Of a stretch of DNA of 64,000 nt, positions 50,961-61,110 are shown one piece after another. A program made the position numbers and the translations under genes. The stretch's first letter is position 1. Each line of letters begins with the position of its first letter. The stretch comes from Deltaproteobacteria bacterium. GTDB taxonomy: Bacteria; Desulfobacterota; Desulfarculia; Adiutricales; Adiutricaceae. Location of the stretch: contig JAIRTO010000028.1 of NCBI GenBank assembly GCA_031254895.1, forward strand, positions 1-64,000. The letters are read 5' to 3'. Below the pieces are notes generated by a model. It was given only the letters and a program-made list of their open reading frames with translations. It ran no database searches and was not told the origin of the DNA.

Positions 50961-50994
50961 GCCGGTCGGCTTTTTTCGGCCGACCGGCTTTTTT
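50961..50994 (+). terminator. terminator-like hairpin after livK
   Basis: gccggtcgg-cttttttcgg-ccgaccggc followed by tttttt. Confidence 0.65.
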
Positions 50995-51043
50995 CGGCGG
51001 CGAACGGCTTGGGGTTTCGAACCTGTTTTTGGATTGTTTTTTC

Positions 51044-51958
51044 ATGCCTGATTTCGAATTTTTTCTTCAGCAACTATCCAACGGCTTGACCAGAGGCAGC
51101 ATCTACGCCCTCATCGCTCTGGGCTACACCATGGTTTACGGGGTCATGAAGCTCATCAACTTCGCCCACGGCGAGCTGTTCGCTTTGGGGGCCTATCTGG
51201 GCTACACCCTTTTGGTGGTTTTCGGCCTTGGCGGAAGTTTGGGGCCTCCGTTGGCCATCGGCCTATCCATAATCATGGTCGTCGGCCTGGTCAGTCTAGC
51301 CGGCTATTTGCTGGAGAGGGTGGCCTATCGGCCCCTGCGCAGCTCGGATCGTCTGGCGGCCGTGGTCTCGGCCTTAGGGGCCAGCATTTTTCTGCAAAAC
51401 GCCATCATGCTTCAATGGGGCGCTCAGTATCGAGCCTTCGGGGCCGATCTTCTGCCTAACGTCGTCTTCCATATCGGCGGCTTCAACTTGCCTCTGGTCA
51501 GGGTTTTGGTTTTCGTCGCCGCCGTGGCGGTCATGGCCGCTTTGCACGTTTTCGTCCATAGAACCCGCCTTGGTCTGGCCATCAGGGCGGCGGCCATCGA
51601 TCAGGGCGCGGCCAAATTGATGGGCGTCGACGTCCAGAAGGTCATCATCCTGGTCTTCATCATCGGCCCGGCTCTGGGAGGTCTGGCGGGACTGCTGGTG
51701 GGCGTGTACTACGGACAGATTAATTTCAACATGGGCCAACTGTACGGCTTGAAAGCCTTCACCGCCGCCATCGTGGGCGGCATCGGCAACATCACCGGGG
51801 CCATGGTCGGCGGGCTTCTCCTGGGCCTTCTGGAAGCCTTGGGAGAAGGCTACATTTCCGTCATCTGGAAAGACGCCATCACCTTCCTGGTTTTGATTCT
51901 CATCTTGGTCTTCAGACCGACGGGACTTCTGAAAGAAAGAGTGGCCGAAAAATTATGA
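51044..51958 (+). CDS. livH: branched-chain amino acid ABC permease
   Basis: LSNGLTRGSIYALIALGYTMVYGVMKLINFAHGELFALGAYLG...AIVGGIGNITGAMVGGLLLG. Confidence 0.93.
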   Translation: MPDFEFFLQQLSNGLTRGSIYALIALGYTMVYGVMKLINFAHGELFALGAYLGYTLLVVFGLGGSLGPPLAIGLSIIMVVGLVSLAGYLLERVAYRPLRSSDRLAAVVSALGASIFLQNAIMLQWGAQYRAFGADLLPNVVFHIGGFNLPLVRVLVFVAAVAVMAALHVFVHRTRLGLAIRAAAIDQGAAKLMGVDVQKVIILVFIIGPALGGLAGLLVGVYYGQINFNMGQLYGLKAFTAAIVGGIGNITGAMVGGLLLGLLEALGEGYISVIWKDAITFLVLILILVFRPTGLLKERVAEKL

Positions 51959-53139
51959 GTTTCGCTTCCGCCAGCCGCCGCAAGTCTTTCGGCTCCGCTC
52001 TGACCGTCGCCGCCGTTTTCGTTTTCGCCTGTCTGCCCTTTCTTCTGGGGCATTTGGCCGGATCCTCCGCTCCGTATTGGTTGGACGTCCTCAACACCGT
52101 CGGTCTGTACGCCATCTTGGCCTTGTCTCTCAACATCATTTTGGGACACGCCGGCCTCTTCCATATGGGGCACGCCGCTTTCTTCGCCGTCGGGGCCTAC
52201 GTCTCGGCCATATTGAATCTGACCTTCGACTGGCCGATCATGGCGACCATTCCGGCGGCGGCCCTCGCCGCCGGCCTTCTGGCGGGCCTGGTGGCCTGGC
52301 CGGTGGTTCATTTGAGCGGCGACTATCTGCTTATCGTGACCATCGGCATAGTGGAGATTGTCCGCATAGCCCTGACCAACGACATTTTCGGCTTGACCGG
52401 CGGACCCAACGGACTGGTCGGCATCTCCAGACCGGAAATCATGGGCTTTCGTCTGACCAGACCTCAGCATTTCTTCTATCTCATCTGGGGGCTGGTCGCC
52501 GTCTCGGTTCTCCTCTTCGACTGGCTGGAGCGCTCCCGCTTCGGCAGAGCTCTGAAGTACATCCGAGAAGACGTCGTCGCCGCCGAAAGCATGGGCGTCA
52601 ACACCAACAAGTACAAGATTCTGGCTTTCGTCATCGGCGCCGCCTGGGCCGGTCTGGCCGGAACCGTCTACGCCAGCCGCATGCGAACCATCAGTCCCGA
52701 ATCGTTCAATTTCACCGAATCGGTCTTCCTCTTCATCATCGTCATACTCGGCGGTCGAGGCAATCAGAAAGGCGTCCTTCTCGGCTCCTTTCTGGTCATG
52801 GGACTGCCGGAAATCTTCCGGGGCTTCGAAAACAAGCGGCTTTTGGTTTTCGGAGCGGCTTTGGTCATCATGATGATCTTCCGTCCAGGCGGCCTTCTCC
52901 CGGCCAGATCTCCCGGCTACAAGCTGCCCGAGCCCTATCGGAGCCGCTATAAAAGGCTGCCCGACTTGTCCAGCGGCGGGGTCTTCAACGGCGCGGGCTC
53001 CCGGGCGAACGGGCCGAACGCCTCGGCGAGCGAAGGATTCGCCTCCGGGCAAGCGGCCGCGCCGTCTTCGGGCTCCGGCGAATCGTCCGATTCTTCGAAG
53101 GTCATTTCCGTAGACGTCGGACAGGATTTGGTGAAATAG
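51955..53139 (+). CDS. livM: branched-chain amino acid ABC permease with Ser/Gly/Ala-rich C-terminal extension; amber stop
   Basis: LNTVGLYAILALSLNIILGHAGLFHMGHAAFFAVGAYVSAIL...; tail SSGGVFNGAGSRANGPNASASEGFASGQAAAPSSGSGESSDSSKVISVDVGQDLVK-TAG. Confidence 0.92.
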   Translation: MSFASASRRKSFGSALTVAAVFVFACLPFLLGHLAGSSAPYWLDVLNTVGLYAILALSLNIILGHAGLFHMGHAAFFAVGAYVSAILNLTFDWPIMATIPAAALAAGLLAGLVAWPVVHLSGDYLLIVTIGIVEIVRIALTNDIFGLTGGPNGLVGISRPEIMGFRLTRPQHFFYLIWGLVAVSVLLFDWLERSRFGRALKYIREDVVAAESMGVNTNKYKILAFVIGAAWAGLAGTVYASRMRTISPESFNFTESVFLFIIVILGGRGNQKGVLLGSFLVMGLPEIFRGFENKRLLVFGAALVIMMIFRPGGLLPARSPGYKLPEPYRSRYKRLPDLSSGGVFNGAGSRANGPNASASEGFASGQAAAPSSGSGESSDSSKVISVDVGQDLVK

Positions 53140-53910
53140 ATGGCCCTTCTCTCGCTGCAAAAGGTGACCAAGACTTTCGGCGGATTGGTCGCCGTCTCGG
53201 ACGTCTCCTGCGAAGTCTCCTCCGACTCGGTGGTGGGTCTCATCGGCCCCAACGGGGCCGGCAAAACGACGGTCTTCAATCTCATAACCGGTTCCATCAG
53301 GCTCACCGAAGGAGACATCTTTTTCGACGGAAAATCGCTCAAAGGCCTGAGGCCCAGCCGAATCGTCTCTTTGGGCATAGCCAGAACCTTTCAGAGCATC
53401 CGTCTGTTTCAAGGTCTTTCCGTCTTGGACAACGTCCTGTCCGGCTGTCACTGCCGGATGCGTTCCGGCCTGTTTTCCTCGCTTCTTCATCTTCCCGGCC
53501 AGAGACGAGAAGAGAAGGCGGTTCTGGAGAGAGCCATGATCGAGCTCGAGTTCGTCGGCTTGGCTCATCTCTTCCGTTCCGCCGCCGGCTCTCTGCCTTA
53601 CGGCGACCAGCGCAAGCTGGAAATCGCCAGGGCCTTGGCCACCGACCCCAGATTTCTGATTTTGGACGAGCCCGCCGGCGGCATGAACGAACAGGAGACC
53701 ATGACCTTGCGAGAGATCATGAAGGCCATCCGGAAAAGGAACATCACGGTCATGCTCATCGAGCACGACATGAGCTTCGTCATGCACGTCTGCGATCACC
53801 TTCTGGTCATGGAAAACGGGCAGCTGATCGCTCAGGGCGCTCCTCAGGAGATACAGAAGAACCCCAAGGTCATAGAGGCCTATCTTGGCCTTGAAGACGA
53901 CGATGAATAA
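53140..53910 (+). CDS. livG: branched-chain amino acid ABC ATP-binding protein
   Basis: GLIGPNGAGKTTVFNLITGSIRLTEGDIFFDGKSLKGLRPSRIVSLGIARTFQSIRLF. Confidence 0.95.
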   Translation: MALLSLQKVTKTFGGLVAVSDVSCEVSSDSVVGLIGPNGAGKTTVFNLITGSIRLTEGDIFFDGKSLKGLRPSRIVSLGIARTFQSIRLFQGLSVLDNVLSGCHCRMRSGLFSSLLHLPGQRREEKAVLERAMIELEFVGLAHLFRSAAGSLPYGDQRKLEIARALATDPRFLILDEPAGGMNEQETMTLREIMKAIRKRNITVMLIEHDMSFVMHVCDHLLVMENGQLIAQGAPQEIQKNPKVIEAYLGLEDDDE

Positions 53911-53922
53911 GGGACGGAAAAA

Positions 53923-54624
<702 letters not shown>

Positions 54625-54630
54625 GCCCAA

Positions 54631-54742
54631 GTCGCCTAGCCTATCCAGGGTTCTTCGGCGAGGCGGAGTCGCCTAGCCTATCCAGGGTTCTTTTGGCGAG
54701 GCGGAGTCGCCTAGCTTATCCAGGGTTCTTCGGCGAGGCGGG
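54631..54742. repeat. three tandem 37-38-bp repeats
   Basis: gtcgcctagcctatccagggttcttcggcgaggcgga (54631), ...ttcttttggcg... (54668), ...ctagcttatcc... (54706). Confidence 0.9.
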
Positions 54743-54975
54743 GCGAAAAAGAAGCCGCTAAAGATGCTTCATAGGCCAAGCGTCGGACGGTCCCTAACAA
54801 TTTGGCTTACGATTCCTAACAATTTGGCTTCATGTTTAGCTTAACGTTTCCGCGTTTCCGTCGTTTGTCGGGCGGCCCGCCATCTCGCGCGTCGCTGCGG
54901 CAAATCCACTTTCCTTTTTGGCAAACAGAAGAATGACGACTTGCCGATTTTTGGTTGCGGCAAAATAGGTGAGAT

Positions 54976-56451
54976 ATGGCGGCTACGTCGATATTGCTGG
55001 TCGATGACGATCTGGAGCACAGAACGGCCTTCGGGCTGATCTTCAAGGATTGGGGCTACGATTTGACCACGGCCAAGGACGGTCTGGAAGCGGTCAAACT
55101 TTGTCTGAAAAAACGTTTTGACATGATCGTCATGGACGTCAAGATGGACGGACTGAATGGTCTGGAAGCCCTGGCCTTCATCAAAAAAAACGAGAAAGCG
55201 GATTCCATCGCCCACCTCAAAGGCGAATCGCTGAACAGATCCACTCCAGTTCTCATGCTCACCGGCTACGGAACCGTCGGAGACGCCGTCCAGGCCATGA
55301 AAGACGGCGCTTACGACTTTCTGATCAAGAGCGAGATAGACTATAACGTCCTCAAATTGAAGATAGACAACGCTTTGGAGCATTTCCAGCTGCGCGAAGC
55401 CAAGCAAGCCGCTCTGATCGGCGATCAGAACCACATCGTCGGCCGCAGCCCGGCTTTCGCCAAGGTCATGGAGCTGATCGAGCGCATCGCTCCGTCTCCC
55501 AGCACCGTTTTGATCACGGGCGAAAGCGGCGTCGGCAAGGAAGTGATGGCCAGACTAATCTGGAGTCGTTCCCAGAGGGCCAAACAGGTCTTCGCCGCCT
55601 GCAACTGTTCGGCCATGACCAAAGAAACCGTCGAGGACGTTTTGTTCGGTCACCGCCGAGGGGCCTTCACCGGCGCCGACAACGATCGGCCGGGCATCTT
55701 GAAGTCGGCCAACGGCGGCACGGTCTTTCTCGACGAAATAGGCGAGACCACGAACCAATTTCAGTCAAAGCTCTTGCGGGTTCTCCAAAACGGCGAGATT
55801 CAGCCCTTGGGACGGGATCAGGTGGAAAAGGTCGACGTGAGAATTTTGGCCGCCACCAACATCGATCTGGAAAAGGAGATCGAGCGGGGAAGATTCAGGG
55901 AAGACATATACCATCGGTTCACCTTCAAGATCCGCGTCCCGTCGCTCAGGGAACGACCTGAAGACTTGCCGGAATTGGCCGATTATTACCTCAAGCGATA
56001 CGCCCTCCGCAATGGTCGGGAAGTTTCCGGCTTCGCTCCCAAGGCCTTGCAGGCTATCCTCAAATACCCCTGGCCCGGCAACGTCCGGGAACTGCAGAAC
56101 GCCATGGAATACGCCGTGGTCATGATGTCTTCGGACGAAGTCACCATCGAAGATTTGCCGGAGTTCGTCGCCGCCGGCCAGAGCGTCTCCGTCGGGTCGA
56201 GCTCCAGGAGCGCCAGCCCGAGCCCGCCCAGCGCCTTGAAAGACGTGGAAAGAGAAGCGGTCGTCAACGCTCTGGAGTTCACTTCCGGGGTCAAGAAAAA
56301 AGCGGCCGAACTGCTCGGCATCACCAGAAAGACCCTTCTGGACAAGATTAAGCTTTACAAGCTCACGCAGTATCTGGTCGTCAAGGACAGCTCCGCCGCC
56401 AACGGGGAAGACGAGTTCGACGACGATTTCGAAGGCGACGACAACGCCTGA
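54976..56451 (+). CDS. NtrC-family sigma54-dependent response regulator
   Basis: Receiver ILLVDDDLEHRTAF...MIVMDVKMDGLNG...MLTGYGTVGDAV; AAA+ GESGVGKEVMARLIW, HRRGAFTGADN; FIS HTH. Confidence 0.94.
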   Translation: MAATSILLVDDDLEHRTAFGLIFKDWGYDLTTAKDGLEAVKLCLKKRFDMIVMDVKMDGLNGLEALAFIKKNEKADSIAHLKGESLNRSTPVLMLTGYGTVGDAVQAMKDGAYDFLIKSEIDYNVLKLKIDNALEHFQLREAKQAALIGDQNHIVGRSPAFAKVMELIERIAPSPSTVLITGESGVGKEVMARLIWSRSQRAKQVFAACNCSAMTKETVEDVLFGHRRGAFTGADNDRPGILKSANGGTVFLDEIGETTNQFQSKLLRVLQNGEIQPLGRDQVEKVDVRILAATNIDLEKEIERGRFREDIYHRFTFKIRVPSLRERPEDLPELADYYLKRYALRNGREVSGFAPKALQAILKYPWPGNVRELQNAMEYAVVMMSSDEVTIEDLPEFVAAGQSVSVGSSSRSASPSPPSALKDVEREAVVNALEFTSGVKKKAAELLGITRKTLLDKIKLYKLTQYLVVKDSSAANGEDEFDDDFEGDDNA

Positions 56452-56665
56452 CGTTTTCTTTTGAGTTTGCGTAAAATATGGACTCAATTTATTTGAGTCC
56501 ATTGATGTCATTTGGCTTTATTTTTTGCTCTGTTTCGAATTTGCAAGTTTGCCAAGCCCATTGCTGTCCTGTTTGCCGATGGCGCTGATTGATTAGCGCC
56601 ACTATTTTGCTTTAAAACCATAGAAACAACGGGCGCTCTATTTGTATCGGGCATATGTTCGTATA

Positions 56666-56699
56666 TTGACGGAAATACGAACGTTCGCATTTCCGTCAA
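56666..56699. other. 34-nt near-perfect palindrome
   Basis: TTGACGGAAATaCGAACGTTCGcATTTCCGTCAA; one mismatched pair. Confidence 0.85.
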
Positions 56700-56723
56700 C
56701 TCCCCGCTTAAGTTAACAGTATT

Positions 56724-57566
56724 GGCATTAAATAGACGAATCGTGCAACGGCGCCTAAAGTCATTGAAGGGTTCGGGGATTATTGAACGCGATGGATCAG
56801 ACAAGATTGGGCGTTGGATTGTCAAATGAGCAAGGCATGGCGTACAGTCATAGCCGATATGACAGTCGCGCTCGGCATCTCCTTGCGGCTCGCTGCTTGC
56901 GACGTTACGCAGGAGAAGCCCGCGCCTACACCAACTCCGATTTCTGCGCCGGGCACTGTGGCGGCATATGTCTGGGACATGGGAGAGGCGCTATCTGTTC
57001 TGATATGATGACACGGAAGTCCTTTTCAAGACCATCATACTTCTTGCTATGACAAAAACTTGTCTTACTACGACAGACGATGTCGTAGTAAATGTCGTAG
57101 TAAATGTCGCACTACATGCGTCTTACTACGAAAAAAACCCGTCTTACTACGACAGACGATGTCGTAGTAAATGTCGCAGTAATGTCGCCCTAAAACCGAC
57201 GGCGGTAAAAATAGTCGTGCTGCTGAAGGAGACGCCGGAGGCAACGGCTGACGATATCGCAATGAAGCTGGCATTAAATAGACGAACCGTGCAACGGCGC
57301 CTAAAGTCATTGAAGGGTTCGGGGATTATTGGACGCGATGGATCAGACAAGATTGGGCGTTGGATTGTCAAATGAGCAAGGCATGGCGTACAATCATAGC
57401 CGCTATGACAGTCGCGCTCGGCATCTCCTTGCGGCTCGCTGCTTGCGACGTTACGCAGGAGAAGCCCGCGCCTACACCAACTCCGATTTCTGCCGGGCAC
57501 GGTGGCGGCATATGTCTGGGACATGGGAGAGGCGCTATCTGTTCTGATATGATGACGCGGAAGTCC
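56724..57566 (+). repeat. about 300-bp direct duplication (56724-57022 and 57270-57566)
   Basis: Near-identical from ggcattaaatagacga to gatatgatgac[a/g]cggaagtcc; carries an HTH 3' end and a lipoprotein-like 5' end. Confidence 0.92.
57049..57375 (+). pseudogene. C-terminal winged-helix fragment resembling AlbA_2/AAA_4-family proteins
   Basis: NVALKPTAVKIVVLLKETPEATADDIAMKLALNRRTVQRRLKSLKGSGIIGRDGSDKIGRWIVK*; no upstream domain. Confidence 0.55.
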
Positions 57567-57997
57567 TCATTGACGCAGGCAACGACCGCGATGGTTCAAG
57601 CATCGTGCAGAAAGTTTCGCCGTACATCACGGACGTCGCTATCGAGTACGTCATCGCCACGCACAGCCACGCAGATCACATAGGCGGCATAGAGGATGTC
57701 TATGCCGCCTGCCAAGTCGCCCATACGATTTACGGGGACACAGGCACAACGGCGCAGTTCAAAGAATTCATGGGCGCGGCGAGCGGCGAGCCGAACTCCA
57801 TCGTCAAGGACGAGGATGATATGCTCAGCCTACCGAACAGCGCAACGCTCACGATACTGGACATTATTGATGACGACTCTAACACGAACAACAACTCCGT
57901 GGTAACAGCGCTTGAAGCGGATGGGAGAAGGATGCTCGTTACGGGAGATGCCGAGGACGAGAAGTCCAAGGCGGTGAAATCGGCTTTGGCGGAATGA
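57372..57997 (+). pseudogene. metallo-beta-lactamase-fold lipoprotein-like gene, frameshifted
   Basis: MSKAWRTIIAAMTVALGISLRLAACDVTQ... then shifted to YDDAEVLIDAGNDRDGSSIVQKVSPYITDVAIEYVIATHSHADHIGGIEDV; HxHxDH motif intact, frame broken near 57500-57550. Confidence 0.7.
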
Positions 57998-58018
57998 TTG
58001 CGAGTAACCGTTCACAAG

Positions 58019-58170
58019 GCCTATTGTTCTCTATGGAGTGACGTCCTCTACGGCTATTGTTCTCTATGGACTGACGCTCATCTACGAGCTGACTTTCTCT
58101 ACGGCCTATTGTTCTCTATGGCCTGACGCTCTTTACGGCTTGACGTTTTTTATGGCTGACTTTATCTGCG
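58019..58170. repeat. degenerate 17-bp-type tandem repeat (TCTCTAYGGNNTGACGY)
   Basis: ctattgttctctatggagtgacgtcctctacggctattgttctctatggactgacgctc... repeated. Confidence 0.75.
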
Positions 58171-58444
58171 GAATGCGGCTTCGCGGCGAATAAATGACGA
58201 CGTCATTTCGCTCGTCGTCGGCTAAACCCCAAGAGTTGGAGTCGAAAAGAAACGGACTTCCGGCCTTTCTAATGTCGCCCTTTCTATCGTCGCCTTTGCG
58301 TTGTCGCCTGGCGCATTGTCGTCCGGATCTTTGACCTCTCGACTATCGGTCTCCCGTCGGGAGCCCATTTGCCCGGCCAATGAAGTCTTGACGGCAATTT
58401 CTTCGCTTTTTCTTCTTCCGCTCGCTCCCCCTTGGAATCGTCTT

Positions 58445-59527
58445 TCATCCTTCGGATTTCTGTTCCTGAAACTGAAAAAGTCTGGAAGGCCTGAATCTTT
58501 TGTCTCGGACGAAATCGTCGGTTGGCCGCACCAAAGGAGCTATTTTTCGCCTGAAAGCGGGAGTCAAAAGATTACGGCCTAAAATGAGCTCCGTAAAAGA
58601 TTGCAGATGTTTCAAGGTGAATCGTTCGGGCAGCAGACGACGAACGGCGTGATGGCGAAGGGGATTGGCGCGGATTTTCAAGAGAGCCGCTTGGATCATG
58701 CGGCCATGCTCGAAGGACAGAGGGAGATCCGAAGAAAGAACCTCAGTGGACGCGGCATCCTCTGACGGAACGGAAAAGTCCAACGCGTCGGCGTCAAGAT
58801 CGCCAGGCAGACTGGTTATGGTCAAAACTGGCTCGCCGTCGTCCAGATCCTTCGGTTCGCCCGGCAGACTCAGTCGACGCCACTGGCATTCTTCGGCTTC
58901 GCTTTTGTCGCTTAAGCATGGAGATCTCAGCAAGGCCAAGTAGGCGCAGCTGACGGAGAATCGGCCGGGACGACTCTCCGGTCCTCCGACGGCGCAAAGC
59001 TGAAACAGAGGCGGAGGCGTTTCGACGCCGGTCAGCTTCATGACGATTTCGCCGGCGATTTCGGCCAGACTCCGACGGCCGTCCGCCAAGGCTCCGGGCA
59101 AAGCCCAACGGTCTTGCCGAAGAGGCGTTGACCGCTTGCTTAGCAGAACGTTCAATCTGGGCGTTTCCGGCCTCTTTTTGCCGCCGGAAACGAAGGTTGG
59201 CGACAGGACGACGACTTCCGCCGAGACCGAAGCCAGAGGGACAAAAGCGGCTTCCGGCGCGAACGGCCGAGTTTGCTCCGTCGGCAATGACCGCTCTGTC
59301 GATTTTGCCGCAGACGGAGGGACGTCTCCAACTTTCTCGCGGGCCGCTTTAGCCGACGTCGGAGCAGCTTTCCCCCGTTTTTTGGCTTGAATCCTTTGAG
59401 GAGACGGCTTTTCCGCCGCTTCGATTTCTCGGACAGGCGTCCTTTCTTCTCTTGGCTCTGAAGACTCTATGGGAGCAATCCTGTCGGAAGTTCTGACGTT
59501 GCTTATGCCTTTGCGAGCTATGGCCAT
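58445..59527 (-). CDS. NUDIX-domain protein with NrtR-like C-terminal winged helix and a basic N-terminal extension
   Basis: LNVLLSKRSTPLRQDRWALPGALADGRRSLAEIAGEIVMKLTGV; C-term LPERFTLKHLQSFTELILGRNLLTPAFRRKI typical of NrtR. Confidence 0.7.
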   Translation of the reverse strand: MAIARKGISNVRTSDRIAPIESSEPREERTPVREIEAAEKPSPQRIQAKKRGKAAPTSAKAAREKVGDVPPSAAKSTERSLPTEQTRPFAPEAAFVPLASVSAEVVVLSPTFVSGGKKRPETPRLNVLLSKRSTPLRQDRWALPGALADGRRSLAEIAGEIVMKLTGVETPPPLFQLCAVGGPESRPGRFSVSCAYLALLRSPCLSDKSEAEECQWRRLSLPGEPKDLDDGEPVLTITSLPGDLDADALDFSVPSEDAASTEVLSSDLPLSFEHGRMIQAALLKIRANPLRHHAVRRLLPERFTLKHLQSFTELILGRNLLTPAFRRKIAPLVRPTDDFVRDKRFRPSRLFQFQEQKSEG

Positions 59528-59731
59528 ATCAGGAACCCTTCGGCGAAAAAAGATTGGAGAAAAATCTTGAAAAGTCTGAAAGCCGGCTCGCCGACGCCAA
59601 GAAAAAAAGCTAATCCGTCGACGAGCGGCGAGGTCTTGCCCCGACGCTTCCCTTGTCCTTCGCGGGCGATTTTGAAGGCGCGCTTTCTTGACGGATCCGC
59701 AAAAAAGAGGCGGCGAAAAGAGAGCCGTCCG

Positions 59732-60814
59732 TCAGGCTCGTTCGGCGATTCGGTTTTCTGAGACAGGCTGAGACGCCGCCAGAAGACCGCAGGCGGCGTT
59801 GACGGAAGCGCCTTTGGTGCTTCGGATTTGAGCCGTATGGAATTTATCGAGCAAAACGTCTTGAAAGGCCGCCGTCGCTTCCGGAGACGGTCTTTTGAAA
59901 GGAGCTCCGGGCCAGGGATTGAAGGGGATTAGGTTAATTTTCGATTTCAGGCCGGTCAGGAATTTGGACAACAAGAGAGCCTGTTCCGGGCTGTCGTTTA
60001 CTCCGGCCAGCAGCACGTAGGCGAAAGTGAAACGCCGTCCTTTGGGCAAAGGGTAAGACAGGAGAGCCTCTTTAAGTTTTTGAAGAGGCCAGCTTTTGTT
60101 GCAGGGCATCAGAGAGCTTCTCAAGTCGTCGTCGGCCGAGCCTAGAGATATGGTCAGCCCGCACTTCAGCCCTCCTTGTTCGGATAAGGCTTGTATTTGA
60201 GGAACGACTCCGACCGTGGAAAGGGAGATGTGTTTGGAGGAAAAAGCGAGGTAATCCGGCGAAGTGATTATTTTGAGGCTCCGCAGGACGTTTTCGGCGT
60301 TGTCCAGAGGCTCGCCCATGCCCATGAAGACTATGTTGGTCAAGCTCTCCGGGGACGGCTGAAGCAGTTCTCTCGCTCGGATTATCTGACCGACGATTTC
60401 GCCTTGAGTCAACTGGCGTTTCAAGCCCATAGAGCCGGTGCGACAGAAGCGACAGCCCATGCGACAGCCTACCTGACTGGAGACGCACAGGGTGTGGTGA
60501 TTGAACTCCTTCAAGATGACGCTCTCCGTCATCTCTCCGTCGGACAGACGCCACAAGAGCCGTCTGGCCCCCTCCTGGTCGGATTCGTCGGCCTGGAGGG
60601 TCAGAAGGGGATCAACGGAATAAAGGCGACTTAAGATCTCCCGGAACGATTTGGACACGTCCGTCATCTTTTCGAAGCTGTCGCAGCCTTTGGCGAAGAG
60701 CCAGCGAGCTATCTGCCGTCCCCGGTAAGGTTTCTGACCAAGGCCGATCATATGTTCGATTGCGGCCTCCGGGCTGAGATCCTTGAGTCTTATTTTGGCG
60801 GATTCGTCAGTCAT
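59732..60814 (-). CDS. rlmN: dual-specificity RNA methyltransferase RlmN
   Basis: CVSSQVGCRMGCRFCRTGSMGLKRQLTQGEIVGQI...NIVFMGMGEPLDNAENV (radical SAM CxxxCxxC). Confidence 0.95.
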   Translation of the reverse strand: MTDESAKIRLKDLSPEAAIEHMIGLGQKPYRGRQIARWLFAKGCDSFEKMTDVSKSFREILSRLYSVDPLLTLQADESDQEGARRLLWRLSDGEMTESVILKEFNHHTLCVSSQVGCRMGCRFCRTGSMGLKRQLTQGEIVGQIIRARELLQPSPESLTNIVFMGMGEPLDNAENVLRSLKIITSPDYLAFSSKHISLSTVGVVPQIQALSEQGGLKCGLTISLGSADDDLRSSLMPCNKSWPLQKLKEALLSYPLPKGRRFTFAYVLLAGVNDSPEQALLLSKFLTGLKSKINLIPFNPWPGAPFKRPSPEATAAFQDVLLDKFHTAQIRSTKGASVNAACGLLAASQPVSENRIAERA

Positions 60815-61110
60815 GCTTTTGTCAGGAGAACTTGGCTCCAGGTTAGGGAAAAGCCGCCTTTCTCAGGACTGTTCTTGACTATTGGCGGCATAAAGACTAA
60901 ACGCGAGACCGCTTTTCTTTTTTTGGTCTTCCGCTTCGACGCCGATCGGACGGTTTTGGCCGGTCAGACGGTTTTCGTTTTTTTAGTCCAAAAATTGTTC
61001 AGAGGCGGGCTTTCCCGCGGTTATTAGCGGAGACTTGGAAAAACGGCGAAAGTCAGCCTGGAGAGACGGTCAAGCAAAAACCGTCTCCGCCGCAGCTGAC
61101 TTTCTTTTCG

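Noticed and set aside
51850-53799. 649-aa minus-strand ORF
   Set aside because: Antisense to livM/livG, low-complexity Gly/Asp/Gln composition; a GC-rich shadow ORF.
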